Counted from the first letter of the stretch, positions 44,695 to 55,004 are shown. The stretch is 64,000 nt of DNA from Clostridium sp. CAG:678 (GCA_000431535.1 HF991824.1:17837-81836); one strand, 5' to 3'. Notes: generated from the letters alone by a model not told the origin. Numbers and translations are program-made.

Positions 44695-45063
44695 ATGGCA
44701 CGTATTTCAGGTGTTGACTTACCAAACGATAAGAGAGTAGAAATCGGCCTTACCTATATCTACGGTATCGGCAGAACTACTGCTACTCAGATTATCAACG
44801 CAACGGGAATCAATCCGGACACTCGCTGCAGAGATCTGTCCGAAGATGAGGTTTCCAAAATCCGTGATTACATTGATAAGAATGTAAGAGTTGAAGGCGA
44901 TCTTCGCAGAGACGTCGCTTTTGACATCAAAAGATTGATCGAAATCGGTTGCTATCGCGGCATTCGTCACAGAAAGGGCCTGCCCGTAAGAGGCCAGACC
45001 TCCAAAAACAATGCCCGCACAAGAAAAGGTCCTAAAAAGACCATAGCAAACAAGAAGAAATAA
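44695..45063 (+). CDS. rpsM: 30S ribosomal protein S13
   Basis: Head protein bridging to the large subunit. 122 residues; [20 protein letters not shown] at the start, [20 protein letters not shown] at the basic C-terminus. GGAGG before the ATG. Confidence 0.98.
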   Translation: MARISGVDLPNDKRVEIGLTYIYGIGRTTATQIINATGINPDTRCRDLSEDEVSKIRDYIDKNVRVEGDLRRDVAFDIKRLIEIGCYRGIRHRKGLPVRGQTSKNNARTRKGPKKTIANKKK

Positions 45064-45084
45064 TTGTAGGAGGAAACAGCAAGT

Positions 45085-45480
45085 ATGGCTAACAAAAAGA
45101 CCACTGCCACACGTAAACGTCGTGAAAAGAAAAATATTGAGCGTGGTACAGTTCATATTCAGTCAACCTTCAACAACACCATCGTTACAATTGCGGATAT
45201 GCAGGGCAATGCCGTTTCATGGGCTTCCGCCGGTGAAATGGGCTTTAGGGGTTCCAGAAAATCAACTCCTTTCGCTGCACAGACCGCTGCTGAAACAGCA
45301 GCCAAAACCGCTATGGAGCACGGTATGAAAACTGTTGAAGTTTACGTTAAGGGCCCCGGCTCAGGCCGTGAATCCGCGATCAGAGCGCTGGAAACGGTAG
45401 GGCTTCAGGTTACTCTTATTAAAGATGTTACTCCTATCCCGCACAATGGCTGCCGTCCGCCTAAGAGACGCCGCGTATAG
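45085..45480 (+). CDS. rpsK: 30S ribosomal protein S11
   Basis: Platform protein at the mRNA exit. 131 residues with [32 protein letters not shown] and the C-terminal [18 protein letters not shown]. Confidence 0.98.
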   Translation: MANKKTTATRKRREKKNIERGTVHIQSTFNNTIVTIADMQGNAVSWASAGEMGFRGSRKSTPFAAQTAAETAAKTAMEHGMKTVEVYVKGPGSGRESAIRALETVGLQVTLIKDVTPIPHNGCRPPKRRRV

Positions 45481-45502
45481 TATTTAATGGAGGTTACTTG
45501 AT

Positions 45503-46129
45503 ATGGCAAGATATACAGGACCTGCCTGCAAGCTTTGCCGCCGTGAGGGCAAAAAGCTCTTCCTCAAGGGCGACAGATGCTATACAGGTAAATGCGCAAT
45601 CGAGCGCCGCTCATATGCGCCCGGCCAGCATGGTCAAAATCGTAAAAAAGCTTCGGAATATGGTATGCAGCTGCGCGCAAAGCAGAGCGCGCGCCGCTAT
45701 TACGGCATCTCCGAAAGCCAGTTCCACAAATATTTCCTTATGGCTGAAAGAAAAGACGGTGTTACCGGTACAAACCTTCTTCAGCTTTGTGAAAGCCGCC
45801 TTGATAATGTTGTTTATGAAAGCGGTTTTGCAAGCTCCAGAGCGCAGGCTCGCCAGCTTGTAAATCATGCTCATTTCGCTGTAAACGGGCACAAGGTAGA
45901 TATTCCTTCCTATCTCGTATCAGCAGGTGATGTTGTTTCCGTTAAAGAAACAAGCAAAACCACCGATGAGTTCAAGAATCTTGTAGAAAGCAACGGCTCC
46001 CGCCCCGTTCCGCAGTGGATGGAAGCAGATAAGGACGCTATGCAGGTCAAGATCCTCAGAGCACCGGAAAGAGAAGAAATCGAAACGCCTGTTGAGGAAC
46101 ACCTCATCGTCGAGTTCTATTCTAAATAA
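45503..46129 (+). CDS. rpsD: 30S ribosomal protein S4
   Basis: Nucleates small-subunit assembly and can act as an autogenous repressor. 208 residues with [15 protein letters not shown] and a Cys quartet (CKLC, CYTGKC) of the zinc-binding form, the S4 domain [20 protein letters not shown], and HLIVEFYSK at the end. Located inside the alpha operon between rpsK and rpoA, unlike Bacillus where rpsD is separate. Confidence 0.98.
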   Translation: MARYTGPACKLCRREGKKLFLKGDRCYTGKCAIERRSYAPGQHGQNRKKASEYGMQLRAKQSARRYYGISESQFHKYFLMAERKDGVTGTNLLQLCESRLDNVVYESGFASSRAQARQLVNHAHFAVNGHKVDIPSYLVSAGDVVSVKETSKTTDEFKNLVESNGSRPVPQWMEADKDAMQVKILRAPEREEIETPVEEHLIVEFYSK

Positions 46130-46180
46130 TAGTTAATCATTTCTATTATTTTGAAGAAATATTTTTTAGGAGGCTTTTAA

Positions 46181-47137
46181 ATGATTGAAATTGATAAGCC
46201 GAATATCGAGATAGTAGATTTATCTACTCAGGGAAGCAGAAGCGTTGGCAGATTTGTGGTGGAGCCCCTTGAAAGAGGTTTCGGCACAACGCTCGGAAAC
46301 AGCATGAGAAGGGTTCTTCTTTCCTCACTTCCGGGCTACGCGATCACTTCCGTTAAGATTGATGGTGTATTACACGAGTTCTCCACGATCCCCCACGTTA
46401 AGGAGGATGTAACGGAGATCGTTCTTAACCTGAAAAACGTTGTTCTTAAGATACATGATGAAAATCAGAAAACGCTTTATATTAAAGCAAGCGGCGAGGG
46501 CGAGATCACTGCCGGTGATATTGAACACGGCTCTGATGTAGAGATTCTGAATCCGGATCTTCATATCGCTTATCTTGAGGATGGCGCCGAGGTTGTTATG
46601 GAACTGACTGCCAACAGCGGCAGAGGTTACGTTCCGTGTGACCGCAACAAGCAGCTTATGGATCTGCCTATCGGCACCATTGCGATAGATTCTATCTATA
46701 CGCCTGTTCTTAAGGTCAATTATACAGTTGAGAATACCCGTGTAGGCCAGCAGACGGATCTTGATAAACTCGTTCTTGATGTGGAAACGGACGGCACGAT
46801 CCCAGCGGACGAAGCTGCGTCGCTTGCCGCTAAGATCCTCAACGACCATCTGAAACTGTTTGTAGACCTCTCTGAAGAAGTCGGCAATCAGGAGATCATG
46901 GTGGAAAAGGATGAGGACGGAAAAGAAAAAGTTCTTGAAATGACGATCGAAGAACTTGATCTTTCGGTTCGTTCGTTCAACTGCCTGAAGAGAGCGGGCA
47001 TCAACACAGTAGAAGATTTGATCGGAAAATCCGAAGAAGATATGATGAAAGTCAGAAACCTTGGGCGCAAGAGCCTGGATGAAGTGGTTCAGAAACTCGC
47101 TTCACTCGGCTTCTCGCTCAGTCATGATGACGACTAA
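46181..47137 (+). CDS. rpoA: RNA polymerase alpha subunit
   Basis: Polymerase assembly scaffold and activator/UP-element contact. 318 residues: N-terminal domain with [20 protein letters not shown] and the linker, C-terminal domain with [19 protein letters not shown] and [17 protein letters not shown] precedes the ATG. Between rpsD and rplQ. Confidence 0.98.
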   Translation: MIEIDKPNIEIVDLSTQGSRSVGRFVVEPLERGFGTTLGNSMRRVLLSSLPGYAITSVKIDGVLHEFSTIPHVKEDVTEIVLNLKNVVLKIHDENQKTLYIKASGEGEITAGDIEHGSDVEILNPDLHIAYLEDGAEVVMELTANSGRGYVPCDRNKQLMDLPIGTIAIDSIYTPVLKVNYTVENTRVGQQTDLDKLVLDVETDGTIPADEAASLAAKILNDHLKLFVDLSEEVGNQEIMVEKDEDGKEKVLEMTIEELDLSVRSFNCLKRAGINTVEDLIGKSEEDMMKVRNLGRKSLDEVVQKLASLGFSLSHDDD

Positions 47138-47151
47138 AGGAGGGAATTTCT

Positions 47152-47493
47152 ATGCCAGGTACCAGAAAATTGGGCAGACCAACTGATCACAGAAAGGCTA
47201 TGCTCAGAGGAATGGTTACTCACCTTTTGGAAAACGGCAGGATTGAGACTACCGTTACCAGAGCCAAAGAAGTTCGTGCCATGACCGAGAAAATGATCAC
47301 TTTCGGCAAGGAAAACACACTCGCGTCAAGAAGACATGTTCTTGCTTATGTAACGAAGGAAGACGTTGTGAAAAAACTTTTTGACGAGATTGCACCTAAG
47401 TATGAGGACAGAAACGGCGGCTATTGCCGTATCATCAAAACAGGTCCTCGCCGCGGAGACGCTGCGGAGATGTGTTTCATCGAGCTTGTATAA
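47152..47493 (+). CDS. rplQ: 50S ribosomal protein L17
   Basis: Large-subunit protein near the exit tunnel; last gene of the operon. 113 residues with [19 protein letters not shown] and [19 protein letters not shown]. Terminator follows. The ECF transporter and truA genes often found next in Firmicutes are not here. Confidence 0.98.
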   Translation: MPGTRKLGRPTDHRKAMLRGMVTHLLENGRIETTVTRAKEVRAMTEKMITFGKENTLASRRHVLAYVTKEDVVKKLFDEIAPKYEDRNGGYCRIIKTGPRRGDAAEMCFIELV

Positions 47494-47499
47494 AATAGT

Positions 47500-47530
47500 A
47501 AGGAGCGTTCATAGAACGCTCCTTTTGTTT
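47500..47530 (+). terminator. Terminator of the ribosomal operon
   Basis: Stem AAGGAGCGTTC / GAACGCTCCTT with an ATA loop and TTTTGTTTTG tail. Confidence 0.92.
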
Positions 47531-47557
47531 TGCCCGTTTTCTTTTTTTAATTATCTA

Positions 47558-47586
47558 TTGAAAAAAAAGTATATATCATGTAAAAT
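47558..47586 (+). promoter_or_regulatory. Promoter of the purine operon
   Basis: TTGAAA at 47558-47563, 17-nt spacer, TAAAAT at 47581-47586. The leader to purE is only about 20 nt, so there is no room for a guanine riboswitch. Confidence 0.78.
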
Positions 47587-47613
47587 ATTACAGTATAAAA
47601 GGAGGTATCTTTC

Positions 47614-48111
47614 ATGAAAAAAGTGGCTGTCATTATGGGGTCGGACAGCGATTTGCCCGTTGTTACCCCGGCAATCAAACAGTTGAAGGAATTGAATATA
47701 GAAACAGAAGTCAGAGTGATGAGCGCGCACAGAACGCCGAAACAAGCGCAGGCATTTGCCGAAAACGCCGCGGATAACGGCTTTGGCGTGATCATTGCCG
47801 CCGCGGGTATGGCGGCGCACCTCGGCGGTGTTCTTGCCGCAAGCACCACGCTTCCTGTCATCGGCATTCCGTGCTCTGCCAAAGTGCTGGACGGTATGGA
47901 CGCTATGCTTGCAACCATTATGATGCCGCCCGGAATTCCGGTGGCGACTGTTGGCGTAAACGCCGCTAAAAACGCAGCGCTGCTTGCGGCGGAGATCCTT
48001 GCCGTTGGCGACGAAGCGCTTGCAGCAAAATTAAAGGCAATGCGCAAAGAGATGGCGGACGCCGTAATCGAAAAAGATAAGGCGCTTCAGGAAAAAATCA
48101 AAGAAATCTGA
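47614..48111 (+). CDS. purE: N5-carboxyaminoimidazole ribonucleotide mutase
   Basis: Catalyses the N5-CAIR to CAIR step of purine synthesis (class I PurE). 165 residues; VAVIMGSDSDLPVV, VMSAHRTPKQA, AAGMAAHLGGVLA and VGVNAAKNAALLA are all present. GGAGG precedes the ATG. First gene of purE-purM-purN-purO-purD; no purK follows, which is usual for some anaerobes where CO2 is plentiful. Confidence 0.97.
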   Translation: MKKVAVIMGSDSDLPVVTPAIKQLKELNIETEVRVMSAHRTPKQAQAFAENAADNGFGVIIAAAGMAAHLGGVLAASTTLPVIGIPCSAKVLDGMDAMLATIMMPPGIPVATVGVNAAKNAALLAAEILAVGDEALAAKLKAMRKEMADAVIEKDKALQEKIKEI

Positions 48112-48130
48112 GTAGGGAAAGGCAGAAAAT

Positions 48131-49168
48131 ATGCAGAAAAGTTTCAGCGATAGTTACGCTGCCGCCGGCGTGGATGTTACGGCGGGCTATGAGTCTGTTG
48201 AACTCATTAAATCACATGTGAAAAGAACCGAGATCCCCGGCGTGATCGGCTCTATCGGCGGATTCGGCGGAATGTTTGAATTGGGCGCCTCGGATTATAA
48301 AAATCCCGTGCTTGTCAGCGGTACGGACGGCGTCGGCACCAAACTTAAACTCGCTTTTCTTATGGATAAGCATGATACGATCGGGATCGACTGCGTGGCA
48401 ATGTGCGTAAACGATGTTGCATGCAGCGGCGCGAAACCGCTCTTCTTTTTGGATTATATTGCCTGCGGCAAAAACTATCCGGAAAAAATTGAGCAGATCG
48501 TAAAGGGCGTGGCAGACGGCTGTGTTCAGGCAGGCTGCGCGCTTGTGGGCGGCGAAACCGCCGAGCATCCGGGTCTGATGCCGGATGAGGAATATGATCT
48601 TGCCGGCTTCACCGTAGGTATCGGCGAGAAAGATCAGCTCGTATCCGGGGAGAATCTCAAAGCGGGCGATGCGCTGATCGGCGTTGCGTCCTCCGGCGTT
48701 CATTCAAACGGATTTTCACTTGTTCGAAAAGTTTTTGATATCAATGAAAAAACTATATCCAAAAAATATGATGAACTTGAAAAACCGCTTGGCGAGGAAC
48801 TTTTAACTCCAACCAGGATCTATGTTAAACCTCTTCTGAAACTTATGGAAAGTGTGCGTGTAAACGCGATTTCTCACATTACCGGCGGCGGATTCTATGA
48901 AAATGTGCCCCGTATGCTGAAAGACGGCTTTACCGCCGTGATCGAGAAAGACAAATGCTTTAAAATGCCCGTTTTTGAACTGATTCAGAAAGTCGGCAAT
49001 ATCCCTGAAAGAGATATGTATAATACCTTTAATATGGGTACCGGTCTTGTGATAGCAGTTGATTCCGATAAGGCGGACGAAGCTGTAAGCATACTTGATT
49101 CCTGCGGCGAGCAGGCGGCTGTCATCGGCGAGATCAAAGCCGGCGAAAAGGGTGTTGAACTATGCTGA
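48131..49168 (+). CDS. purM: Phosphoribosylformylglycinamidine cyclo-ligase (AIR synthetase)
   Basis: ATP-dependent closure of FGAM to AIR. 345 residues with [60 protein letters not shown] and [14 protein letters not shown]. Its last codons overlap the purN start by 7 nt. Confidence 0.98.
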   Translation: MQKSFSDSYAAAGVDVTAGYESVELIKSHVKRTEIPGVIGSIGGFGGMFELGASDYKNPVLVSGTDGVGTKLKLAFLMDKHDTIGIDCVAMCVNDVACSGAKPLFFLDYIACGKNYPEKIEQIVKGVADGCVQAGCALVGGETAEHPGLMPDEEYDLAGFTVGIGEKDQLVSGENLKAGDALIGVASSGVHSNGFSLVRKVFDINEKTISKKYDELEKPLGEELLTPTRIYVKPLLKLMESVRVNAISHITGGGFYENVPRMLKDGFTAVIEKDKCFKMPVFELIQKVGNIPERDMYNTFNMGTGLVIAVDSDKADEAVSILDSCGEQAAVIGEIKAGEKGVELC

Positions 49169-49785
49169 ATATTGCCGTTCTTGTTTCCGGCGGCGGAACC
49201 AATCTTCAGGCGCTGATTGACGCGCAGAACAGGGGAGAGATCATAAACGGCAGAATCACCTGCGTAATCTCCTCCAAGCCCGGCGTGTATGCGCTGGAAC
49301 GGGCGGAAAAGGCGAATATTCCATCGGCGGTCATTGCGCGCAGTGAATATCCGGATATTCGTTCCTATACTGCCGCAATCACCAAGGAACTGCTAAACCG
49401 AAAGGCGGATCTCGTGGTTTATGCCGGTTTTATGACGATTTTGGATGAACAGATCGTAAAGGCATTTCCCGGGAAAATGATGAATGTGCATCCGGCGCTG
49501 ATCCCTTCTTTCTGTGGAAAAGGTTTTTACGGCCTTCACGTGCACGAAGCGGCGCTGGAAAAAGGCGTAAAACTCACCGGAGCAACGGTTCACTTCGTTA
49601 CCGAGGAGTGCGACGGCGGCCCGATCATCCTGCAAAAGGCAGTGCCTGTGTTAAATGGAGATACGCCGGAGAGTCTGCAAAAACGCGTTATGCAGGAATG
49701 CGAATGGAAAATACTGCCCGAGGCGGTTTCCCTGTTCTGTCAGGGCAGGATCCGCATCATAGGCAATAAAACAGAAATTATTTAA
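49162..49785 (+). CDS. purN: Phosphoribosylglycinamide formyltransferase
   Basis: 10-formyl-tetrahydrofolate-dependent formylation of GAR. 207 residues; [15 protein letters not shown], the catalytic region [26 protein letters not shown] and [17 protein letters not shown] with the active-site Asn, His and Asp. Overlaps purM by 7 nt. Confidence 0.97.
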   Translation: MLNIAVLVSGGGTNLQALIDAQNRGEIINGRITCVISSKPGVYALERAEKANIPSAVIARSEYPDIRSYTAAITKELLNRKADLVVYAGFMTILDEQIVKAFPGKMMNVHPALIPSFCGKGFYGLHVHEAALEKGVKLTGATVHFVTEECDGGPIILQKAVPVLNGDTPESLQKRVMQECEWKILPEAVSLFCQGRIRIIGNKTEII

Positions 49786-49794
49786 GGTGAACTT

Positions 49795-50499
49795 ATGGAA
49801 ATTAAAAATCTTGCAAAACTTCTTTCGGATAATTCCTACCCCGGCAGGGGAATCGTTCTCGGCAAAAGCCCAAACGGCAAACAGGCTGTGATTGCCTATT
49901 TTATCATGGGCAGAAGTGAAAACAGCCGAAATAGGGTCTTTGAGGAAAACGACCGCGGCGGCATACGCACCAAGGCATTTGATGAATCTAAAATGACGGA
50001 TCCCAGCCTGATCATTTATAATCCTGTTTTGAAACTGGACGGAAAAACGATCGTTACAAACGGAGACCAAACCGATACGATCTATGATTATATGAAAGAC
50101 GGCCATTGTTACCGCCACGCGCTTTTAACCCGAGAATTTGAGCCGGACGCGCCGAATTACACACCAAGAATTTCAGGCGTTGTTAAGCCAAACGGCGATT
50201 ATGTGCTTTCCATCCTCAAATCCAATATGGGCAAGCCGCAGTGCCTACGGTTCTTCTTCGAGTACCCGGCAGAGGCAGGTCTGGCGCATTTTATTCACAC
50301 GTATAAGTGTGACGGTGATCCGATCCCCTCTTTTGAGGGCGAACCTGTCCCCGTCAGCGTAGATACAAACGATATAGACGAGTTTACCGCTGTAATCTGG
50401 GATCATCTGAATGCAGAGAATAAAGTTTCTCTGTTCACACGATTTATTGATCTGGAGACCAAAACAGAAGAAACAAGGATCGTGAATAAAAATAAGTGA
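49795..50499 (+). CDS. IMP cyclohydrolase, PurO type
   Basis: Closes FAICAR to IMP, the last purine step. 234 residues resembling the archaeal PurO/IMP_cyclohyd fold rather than the N-terminal domain of bifunctional PurH: YPGRGIVLGKSPNGKQAVIAYF at the start, then IMGRSENSRNR and the TDTIYDYM and YTPRISGVV blocks. The position is where purH usually lies, between purN and purD, which supports the role. A separate AICAR transformylase must be encoded elsewhere. GGTGA precedes the ATG. Confidence 0.85.
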   Translation: MEIKNLAKLLSDNSYPGRGIVLGKSPNGKQAVIAYFIMGRSENSRNRVFEENDRGGIRTKAFDESKMTDPSLIIYNPVLKLDGKTIVTNGDQTDTIYDYMKDGHCYRHALLTREFEPDAPNYTPRISGVVKPNGDYVLSILKSNMGKPQCLRFFFEYPAEAGLAHFIHTYKCDGDPIPSFEGEPVPVSVDTNDIDEFTAVIWDHLNAENKVSLFTRFIDLETKTEETRIVNKNK

Positions 50500-50548
50500 T
50501 TTTCCGGATCTTTATTTGCAAACTTATCTTAAGAAAGGCAGTTTCAAT

Positions 50549-51838
50549 ATGAAAGTACTTGTAGTAGGCGGCGGTGGCCGCGAACACGCGCTGATCCGCA
50601 AGATCAAAGAATCCCCCAAGGTAACGGAGATTGCCTGTTGCCCCGGAAACGGCGGAATTTCTTATGACGCAGAGTGTTATCCTGTTTCTGCAACGGATAT
50701 AGACGGCGTTGTGGAGCTGGCAAAACAGATCCGTTCGGATCTCGTTGTTGTTGCGCCGGATGATCCGCTTGTTATGGGCATGGTGGATGCGCTCAATCAA
50801 GCAGGATTCAAAACATTCGGCCCGAACGCAAGGGCGGCAATCATTGAAGGCTCCAAGGTTTTTTCCAAAAATCTGATGCTGAAATACAATATTCCCACCG
50901 CGGAATATAAAGTTTTTGACAATCCTGCGGATGTGATCTCATATATTAAAGAGAAAAATGAATTTCCAACGGTAATAAAAGCAGACGGCCTTGCCCTGGG
51001 AAAAGGCGTTATCATTCCCGAAAACATGGAAGAGGCTGAAGCGGGCGTTAAGGAGATCATGGAGGATAAGATTTTCGGTGAAAGCGGCAATCACGTTGTT
51101 GTGGAGGAATACCTCACAGGTCCCGAGGTTTCCGTGCTGGCGTTTACGGACGGCAAATGTGTTAAACCTATGGTGTCTTCCATGGATCACAAGCGCGCTT
51201 TGGATGGAGATAAGGGTCTGAATACCGGCGGAATGGGCACGGTTTCACCTAATCCGTATTATACGCCCGAAGTGGCAGATGAATGTATGAAAAAGATATT
51301 TATCCCCACGATAGAGGCAATGAACAAAGAGGGCAGAACCTTTAAAGGCTGTCTCTATTTCGGTCTGATGATCACACCGAAAGGCCCGAAAGTAATAGAA
51401 TATAACTGCCGGTTCGGTGATCCCGAAACGCAGGTTGTTCTTCCGCGCCTGAAGACGGATATTATAGATATTTTTGAGGCAATCGAGAATGAAACGCTTT
51501 CCGATCTGAATATAGAATGGTCGGACGATGCCTGTGCCTGCGTTGTGATTGCCTCCGGCGGCTATCCGAAATCTTATCCGAAAGGGCTGGAGATCACTGG
51601 GCTGGCAAACGGTCAGTTGGACGGCGTTACCGTCTATCACGCCGGCACTGCAATGAAAGACGGCAAACTGGTTACTTCCGGAGGCAGAGTGCTCGGCGTA
51701 ACGGCGCTTGGCTCTGATCTCCAGACGGCGTTGGATAAGGCCTATGCGGCAGTGGATCGGATCTGTTTTGAAAACAAACACTACCGTAAAGATATCGGCA
51801 GGCGTGCACTTGCCGCGCTGGAGAAAAATAATAATTAA
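50549..51838 (+). CDS. purD: Phosphoribosylamine-glycine ligase (GAR synthetase)
   Basis: ATP-grasp enzyme joining glycine to phosphoribosylamine. 429 residues; MKVLVVGGGGREHALIRK, GPNARAAIIEGSKVFSKNLM, ADGLALGKGVII, and the metal-binding EYNCRFGDPETQVVLPRL. The ATG at 50549 follows AAAGG; the frame is open to 50516. Last gene of the purine operon; no clear terminator follows. Confidence 0.97.
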   Translation: MKVLVVGGGGREHALIRKIKESPKVTEIACCPGNGGISYDAECYPVSATDIDGVVELAKQIRSDLVVVAPDDPLVMGMVDALNQAGFKTFGPNARAAIIEGSKVFSKNLMLKYNIPTAEYKVFDNPADVISYIKEKNEFPTVIKADGLALGKGVIIPENMEEAEAGVKEIMEDKIFGESGNHVVVEEYLTGPEVSVLAFTDGKCVKPMVSSMDHKRALDGDKGLNTGGMGTVSPNPYYTPEVADECMKKIFIPTIEAMNKEGRTFKGCLYFGLMITPKGPKVIEYNCRFGDPETQVVLPRLKTDIIDIFEAIENETLSDLNIEWSDDACACVVIASGGYPKSYPKGLEITGLANGQLDGVTVYHAGTAMKDGKLVTSGGRVLGVTALGSDLQTALDKAYAAVDRICFENKHYRKDIGRRALAALEKNNN

Positions 51839-51882
51839 TTGTGAACGAACGGTTAAAAATCCTAAAAAATTACAATTAGTTG

Positions 51883-51911
51883 TTGACATTTATACAAATA
51901 GGAATTATACT
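51883..51911 (+). promoter_or_regulatory. Promoter of the MacAB-like genes
   Basis: TTGACA at 51883-51888, 17-nt spacer, TATACT at 51906-51911. Confidence 0.82.
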
Positions 51912-51986
51912 ATAGGGGTGTAAAAGGGAAGTGCGTACATTTTTCTTTTCGCCCCTTATTATTTTATGTTTTCAGAGGTCTTGAAA

Positions 51987-53717
51987 ATGGCTACAGTTAA
52001 GAAAACCAGTAAAAAGAAAAAAATTATTATTGCTGTTGCAGTGGTGCTTGTTGTTGCGATTCTCGGCACCGTGATCGGCGTGGCTGCAGGTTCCAGCGGC
52101 AAAACGGCAGTAACCTTAAATACGATCGGCACCGGAGAGATCAATGAAACGGTCAGCGCAACGGGCACGGTTTCCGCCGGTTCCACTAAAGAGTATAAAG
52201 TGGGCGCCGTTGCAACCGTTAAAGAAGTTTTCGTGCAAACGGGGGACCAGGTCAAAAAAGGCGATCTCCTTGCCACCTTTGATACATCTTCTCTGGATTC
52301 TCAGGTGAGCAGCCTAAACAGCACATACCGGCAGGCAAGAGACTCTTATAAACAGGCGGTCAGCGATCAGAAAACCGCAAAAAACAACTTAGCCGCGCTC
52401 AATAAGGAGATCAGCGATCTTGAAAAAGAGGTGCAAAAGCTGGGCGGCGAAACGGCTTATACTACCGTAAGACCGAGTTTTACACTGCCAAGCACAACAA
52501 CCACAACCCAGCCGGCGGAAGAAGACTCTACACTTCCGTCCGAAACCTCCACTTCCACAACGGAATCCACCACTTCAGAGCCTGTTACATATCCGCCAAC
52601 GATTGAAGGCGCGATGCAGGCACTTACAGACCTCGTTGAAACAATAAATGCATTGTCTGATGACGTTCAGCAGACCAATGAAATGATGCGCACTGTTATG
52701 GAGCAGATTTCAGCGGAGCTGGAAAGCGGCAATTATTCCCCGGATAAGATCGCCGAGGCTGTCGGCGATGCGGTTTCTGATGCGATCCAGCAGGGCATTA
52801 TAGATGAAACCAAACTCCTGATCGAAAGCGGCGCCGCTGTAGATATGATAGAGGCGGCAGTTTCCAGTGTGGACTGGTCTGCCATAGGCAGATCTTTTGC
52901 CGACAGCCCCAGTGTGCAGCTGACTGCGGCAGAGTTGCGCCTTGCCGCGTTTTATGTCCAGAAGCAGCTTTATGAACTCAATGCTTCAGACACCACGGTT
53001 TATGCCAAAAAACAGGTTATGGACACCGCCAAGAGTGCGCTGGATTCCGTAAAGGAGGCGTGCTCAGAACTTGAGGCGGGCTGGACTGCCGCTTTTGACG
53101 GCACGATTACCGCATGTGATATTTATCCCGGCGAGCAGACGAGTTTGCTTTCCTCCGGCATTACGCTTGAGAATCTGGATACCATGGTGGTTACGCTTTC
53201 ACTCGGCGAATACGATGTACACAAAGTAAAAGTCGGCATGCCGGCTACAATTACGTCCGCTTACGGCACTTACACTGGCGAAGTCCTTTCCAAGGCGCCG
53301 GTTGCAACGGGCGGCTCCTCCGGCTCTGTTTTGGACAGCGTTGGTTCCATTGCCGGTATCAGCGGTCTTTCCAGTCTAACTTCTACCGGTGCCGGCGTTG
53401 AAGTGCAGGTTTCTGTTGATAATGCGGACGAAAATATTATCGCCGGCTTTGATGCGGATGTAGAGATTCAGGTCGGCGACTATCAGAATATCATAACCGT
53501 TCCCATTGAGTCGATCGTTTTGGAAAAGACCGGCACGTATGTTTATCTTTATAATGCAGAAGACGAAACCGTTACCAAAACGCTGATTGAAACCGGTGCT
53601 GTTTCCGATTCCGTATATCAGGTAACAAGCGGCCTTCAGGTTGGTGATCAGATCGTGGCAACACCGTCTTCCGATTATGAGGAAGATACCTTTGAAGTCA
53701 GGGTAACCACGGAATAA
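51987..53717 (+). CDS. HlyD/MacA-like efflux adaptor with a Ser/Thr-rich insertion
   Basis: Extracytoplasmic adaptor for a MacB-type ABC exporter. The 576-residue protein has one N-terminal TM segment (about 15-38), a split biotinyl-lipoyl domain (TVKEVFVQTGDQVKKGDLLATFD and later GTITACDIYPGEQ), a coiled-coil hairpin, beta-barrel and membrane-proximal domains. Between the hairpin arms lies an unusual insertion: a Ser/Thr/Pro-rich linker (about residues 159-205, TTTTTQPAEED, TSTSTTESTTSEP) and about 120 helical residues. The ATG at 51987 has GAGG upstream. The permease follows 13 nt later. Confidence 0.9.
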   Translation: MATVKKTSKKKKIIIAVAVVLVVAILGTVIGVAAGSSGKTAVTLNTIGTGEINETVSATGTVSAGSTKEYKVGAVATVKEVFVQTGDQVKKGDLLATFDTSSLDSQVSSLNSTYRQARDSYKQAVSDQKTAKNNLAALNKEISDLEKEVQKLGGETAYTTVRPSFTLPSTTTTTQPAEEDSTLPSETSTSTTESTTSEPVTYPPTIEGAMQALTDLVETINALSDDVQQTNEMMRTVMEQISAELESGNYSPDKIAEAVGDAVSDAIQQGIIDETKLLIESGAAVDMIEAAVSSVDWSAIGRSFADSPSVQLTAAELRLAAFYVQKQLYELNASDTTVYAKKQVMDTAKSALDSVKEACSELEAGWTAAFDGTITACDIYPGEQTSLLSSGITLENLDTMVVTLSLGEYDVHKVKVGMPATITSAYGTYTGEVLSKAPVATGGSSGSVLDSVGSIAGISGLSSLTSTGAGVEVQVSVDNADENIIAGFDADVEIQVGDYQNIITVPIESIVLEKTGTYVYLYNAEDETVTKTLIETGAVSDSVYQVTSGLQVGDQIVATPSSDYEEDTFEVRVTTE

Positions 53718-53730
53718 TCGGGGCAGAGTT

Positions 53731-54981
53731 ATGAATATTTCAGAAAGTTTTAAAATTGCCATCAAGTGTATCCGCGCAAACTGGATGCGTTCTTTGCTGA
53801 CGATGCTTGGTATCATCATCGGTATCAGTTCCGTTATCATGATCATCGGCGCGGGCACGGGCGTTCGTGATTATATCGTTTCTCTTATAGAGGATATGGG
53901 CGCAAATGCCGTGATGGTTTCCGTAGATGCAACCCAGGCGCAGGATAATGATTATATTACGCTTGATGATATTGACAATATCAAAGAAAGAGTAAACGGC
54001 GTAGATCATTGCTCTCCCATGATGATGGGCTTTGCAAACGCCACGATCGATTCTTCGGCAGAAGAGGCTACCGTTATGATCATCGGCGTAAATTCCGATG
54101 TGCAGTTTATGTTTCCGGACGGCGCTAAATACGGCAGATTCTTTACGGAGGAAGAATATAACGCCTCCAGCCCCATCGCGGTGATCGGCACCGCAAGCGC
54201 CGATATGGCGTTCGGATATGAAGATGTTGTCGGTCAGTATCTGACCGTTTCCTCCACCGGTTCAACCATGAAGATGCGGATCTGCGGTGTTGCCGATATC
54301 GATTCGCTTGTGAGCAGTGTTGGCGGCGGCAGCAGCAGTTTCGGAGAGATGTTCCAGACGGGAGACCGCTTAACGATCGCCCTGTTTGTGCCCTGCACCA
54401 CGCTTTCCAGGTTGACCGGCACTGCGCCAACCGTTTCTTCAGTATTTGTAATCGGGGAAGAGGATGCAAATAATGACGCAATCGGCAATGCTGCCGTAAA
54501 CTATCTCAAAGCCGCACACGGCAATTATGCGGATAATCTGTATACCGCGGAAGATATGGCAACCTATGTTGAACTGGTAGATATTATCGTATCCGTGCTC
54601 ACGGCATTTATTGCCTGCGTCGGCGCAATCTCGCTTATTGTAGGCGGTATCGGCGTTATGAATATCATGCTTGTTTCGGTTACGGAACGAACGCGCGAGA
54701 TCGGCATACGAAAATCTCTGGGCGCAAAAACCAAAACGATCACGCTGCAGTTCTTAACGGAATCGATCATTCTTTGCCTGATCGGCGGTATTATCGGGCT
54801 TGTGATCGGTATTTCAGGCGCCTATCTTGCCTGTTCCATCATTGATATCAAGCCAAATATCAATATCGGCATTATTTCTGTTGCGCTCTTGTTCTCCTGC
54901 GGCGTTGGATTATTCTTTGGCATTTATCCTGCAAGAAAAGCCGCTAAAATGAGTCCGATAGACGCATTAAGACGCGAGTAA
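53731..54981 (+). CDS. MacB-like ABC transporter permease (FtsX family)
   Basis: Membrane component of a mechanotransmission ABC exporter, 416 residues. One N-terminal TM (ANWMRSLLTMLGIIIGISSVIMI), an extracellular MacB core domain (about 45-275), and three C-terminal TMs with the FtsX signature ERTREIGIRKSLGAKTKTI and YPARKAAKMSPIDALRRE. It lacks any ATPase domain, and no cognate ATPase gene lies beside it or anywhere in the window other than the amino acid transporter's. Substrate unknown; antimicrobial peptides or lipids are typical for the class. Confidence 0.93.
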   Translation: MNISESFKIAIKCIRANWMRSLLTMLGIIIGISSVIMIIGAGTGVRDYIVSLIEDMGANAVMVSVDATQAQDNDYITLDDIDNIKERVNGVDHCSPMMMGFANATIDSSAEEATVMIIGVNSDVQFMFPDGAKYGRFFTEEEYNASSPIAVIGTASADMAFGYEDVVGQYLTVSSTGSTMKMRICGVADIDSLVSSVGGGSSSFGEMFQTGDRLTIALFVPCTTLSRLTGTAPTVSSVFVIGEEDANNDAIGNAAVNYLKAAHGNYADNLYTAEDMATYVELVDIIVSVLTAFIACVGAISLIVGGIGVMNIMLVSVTERTREIGIRKSLGAKTKTITLQFLTESIILCLIGGIIGLVIGISGAYLACSIIDIKPNINIGIISVALLFSCGVGLFFGIYPARKAAKMSPIDALRRE

Positions 54982-55004
54982 TTTCTATATCTCCTTTCAT
55001 CGAG

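Noticed and set aside
47587-47613. Guanine riboswitch in front of purE
   Set aside because: The predicted transcript leader is only about 20 nt, too short for a purine aptamer.
53718-53730. Frameshifted or lost ATPase between adaptor and permease
   Set aside because: Only 13 nt separate the two genes, with no remnant of Walker motifs in any frame, so no pseudogene is present here.
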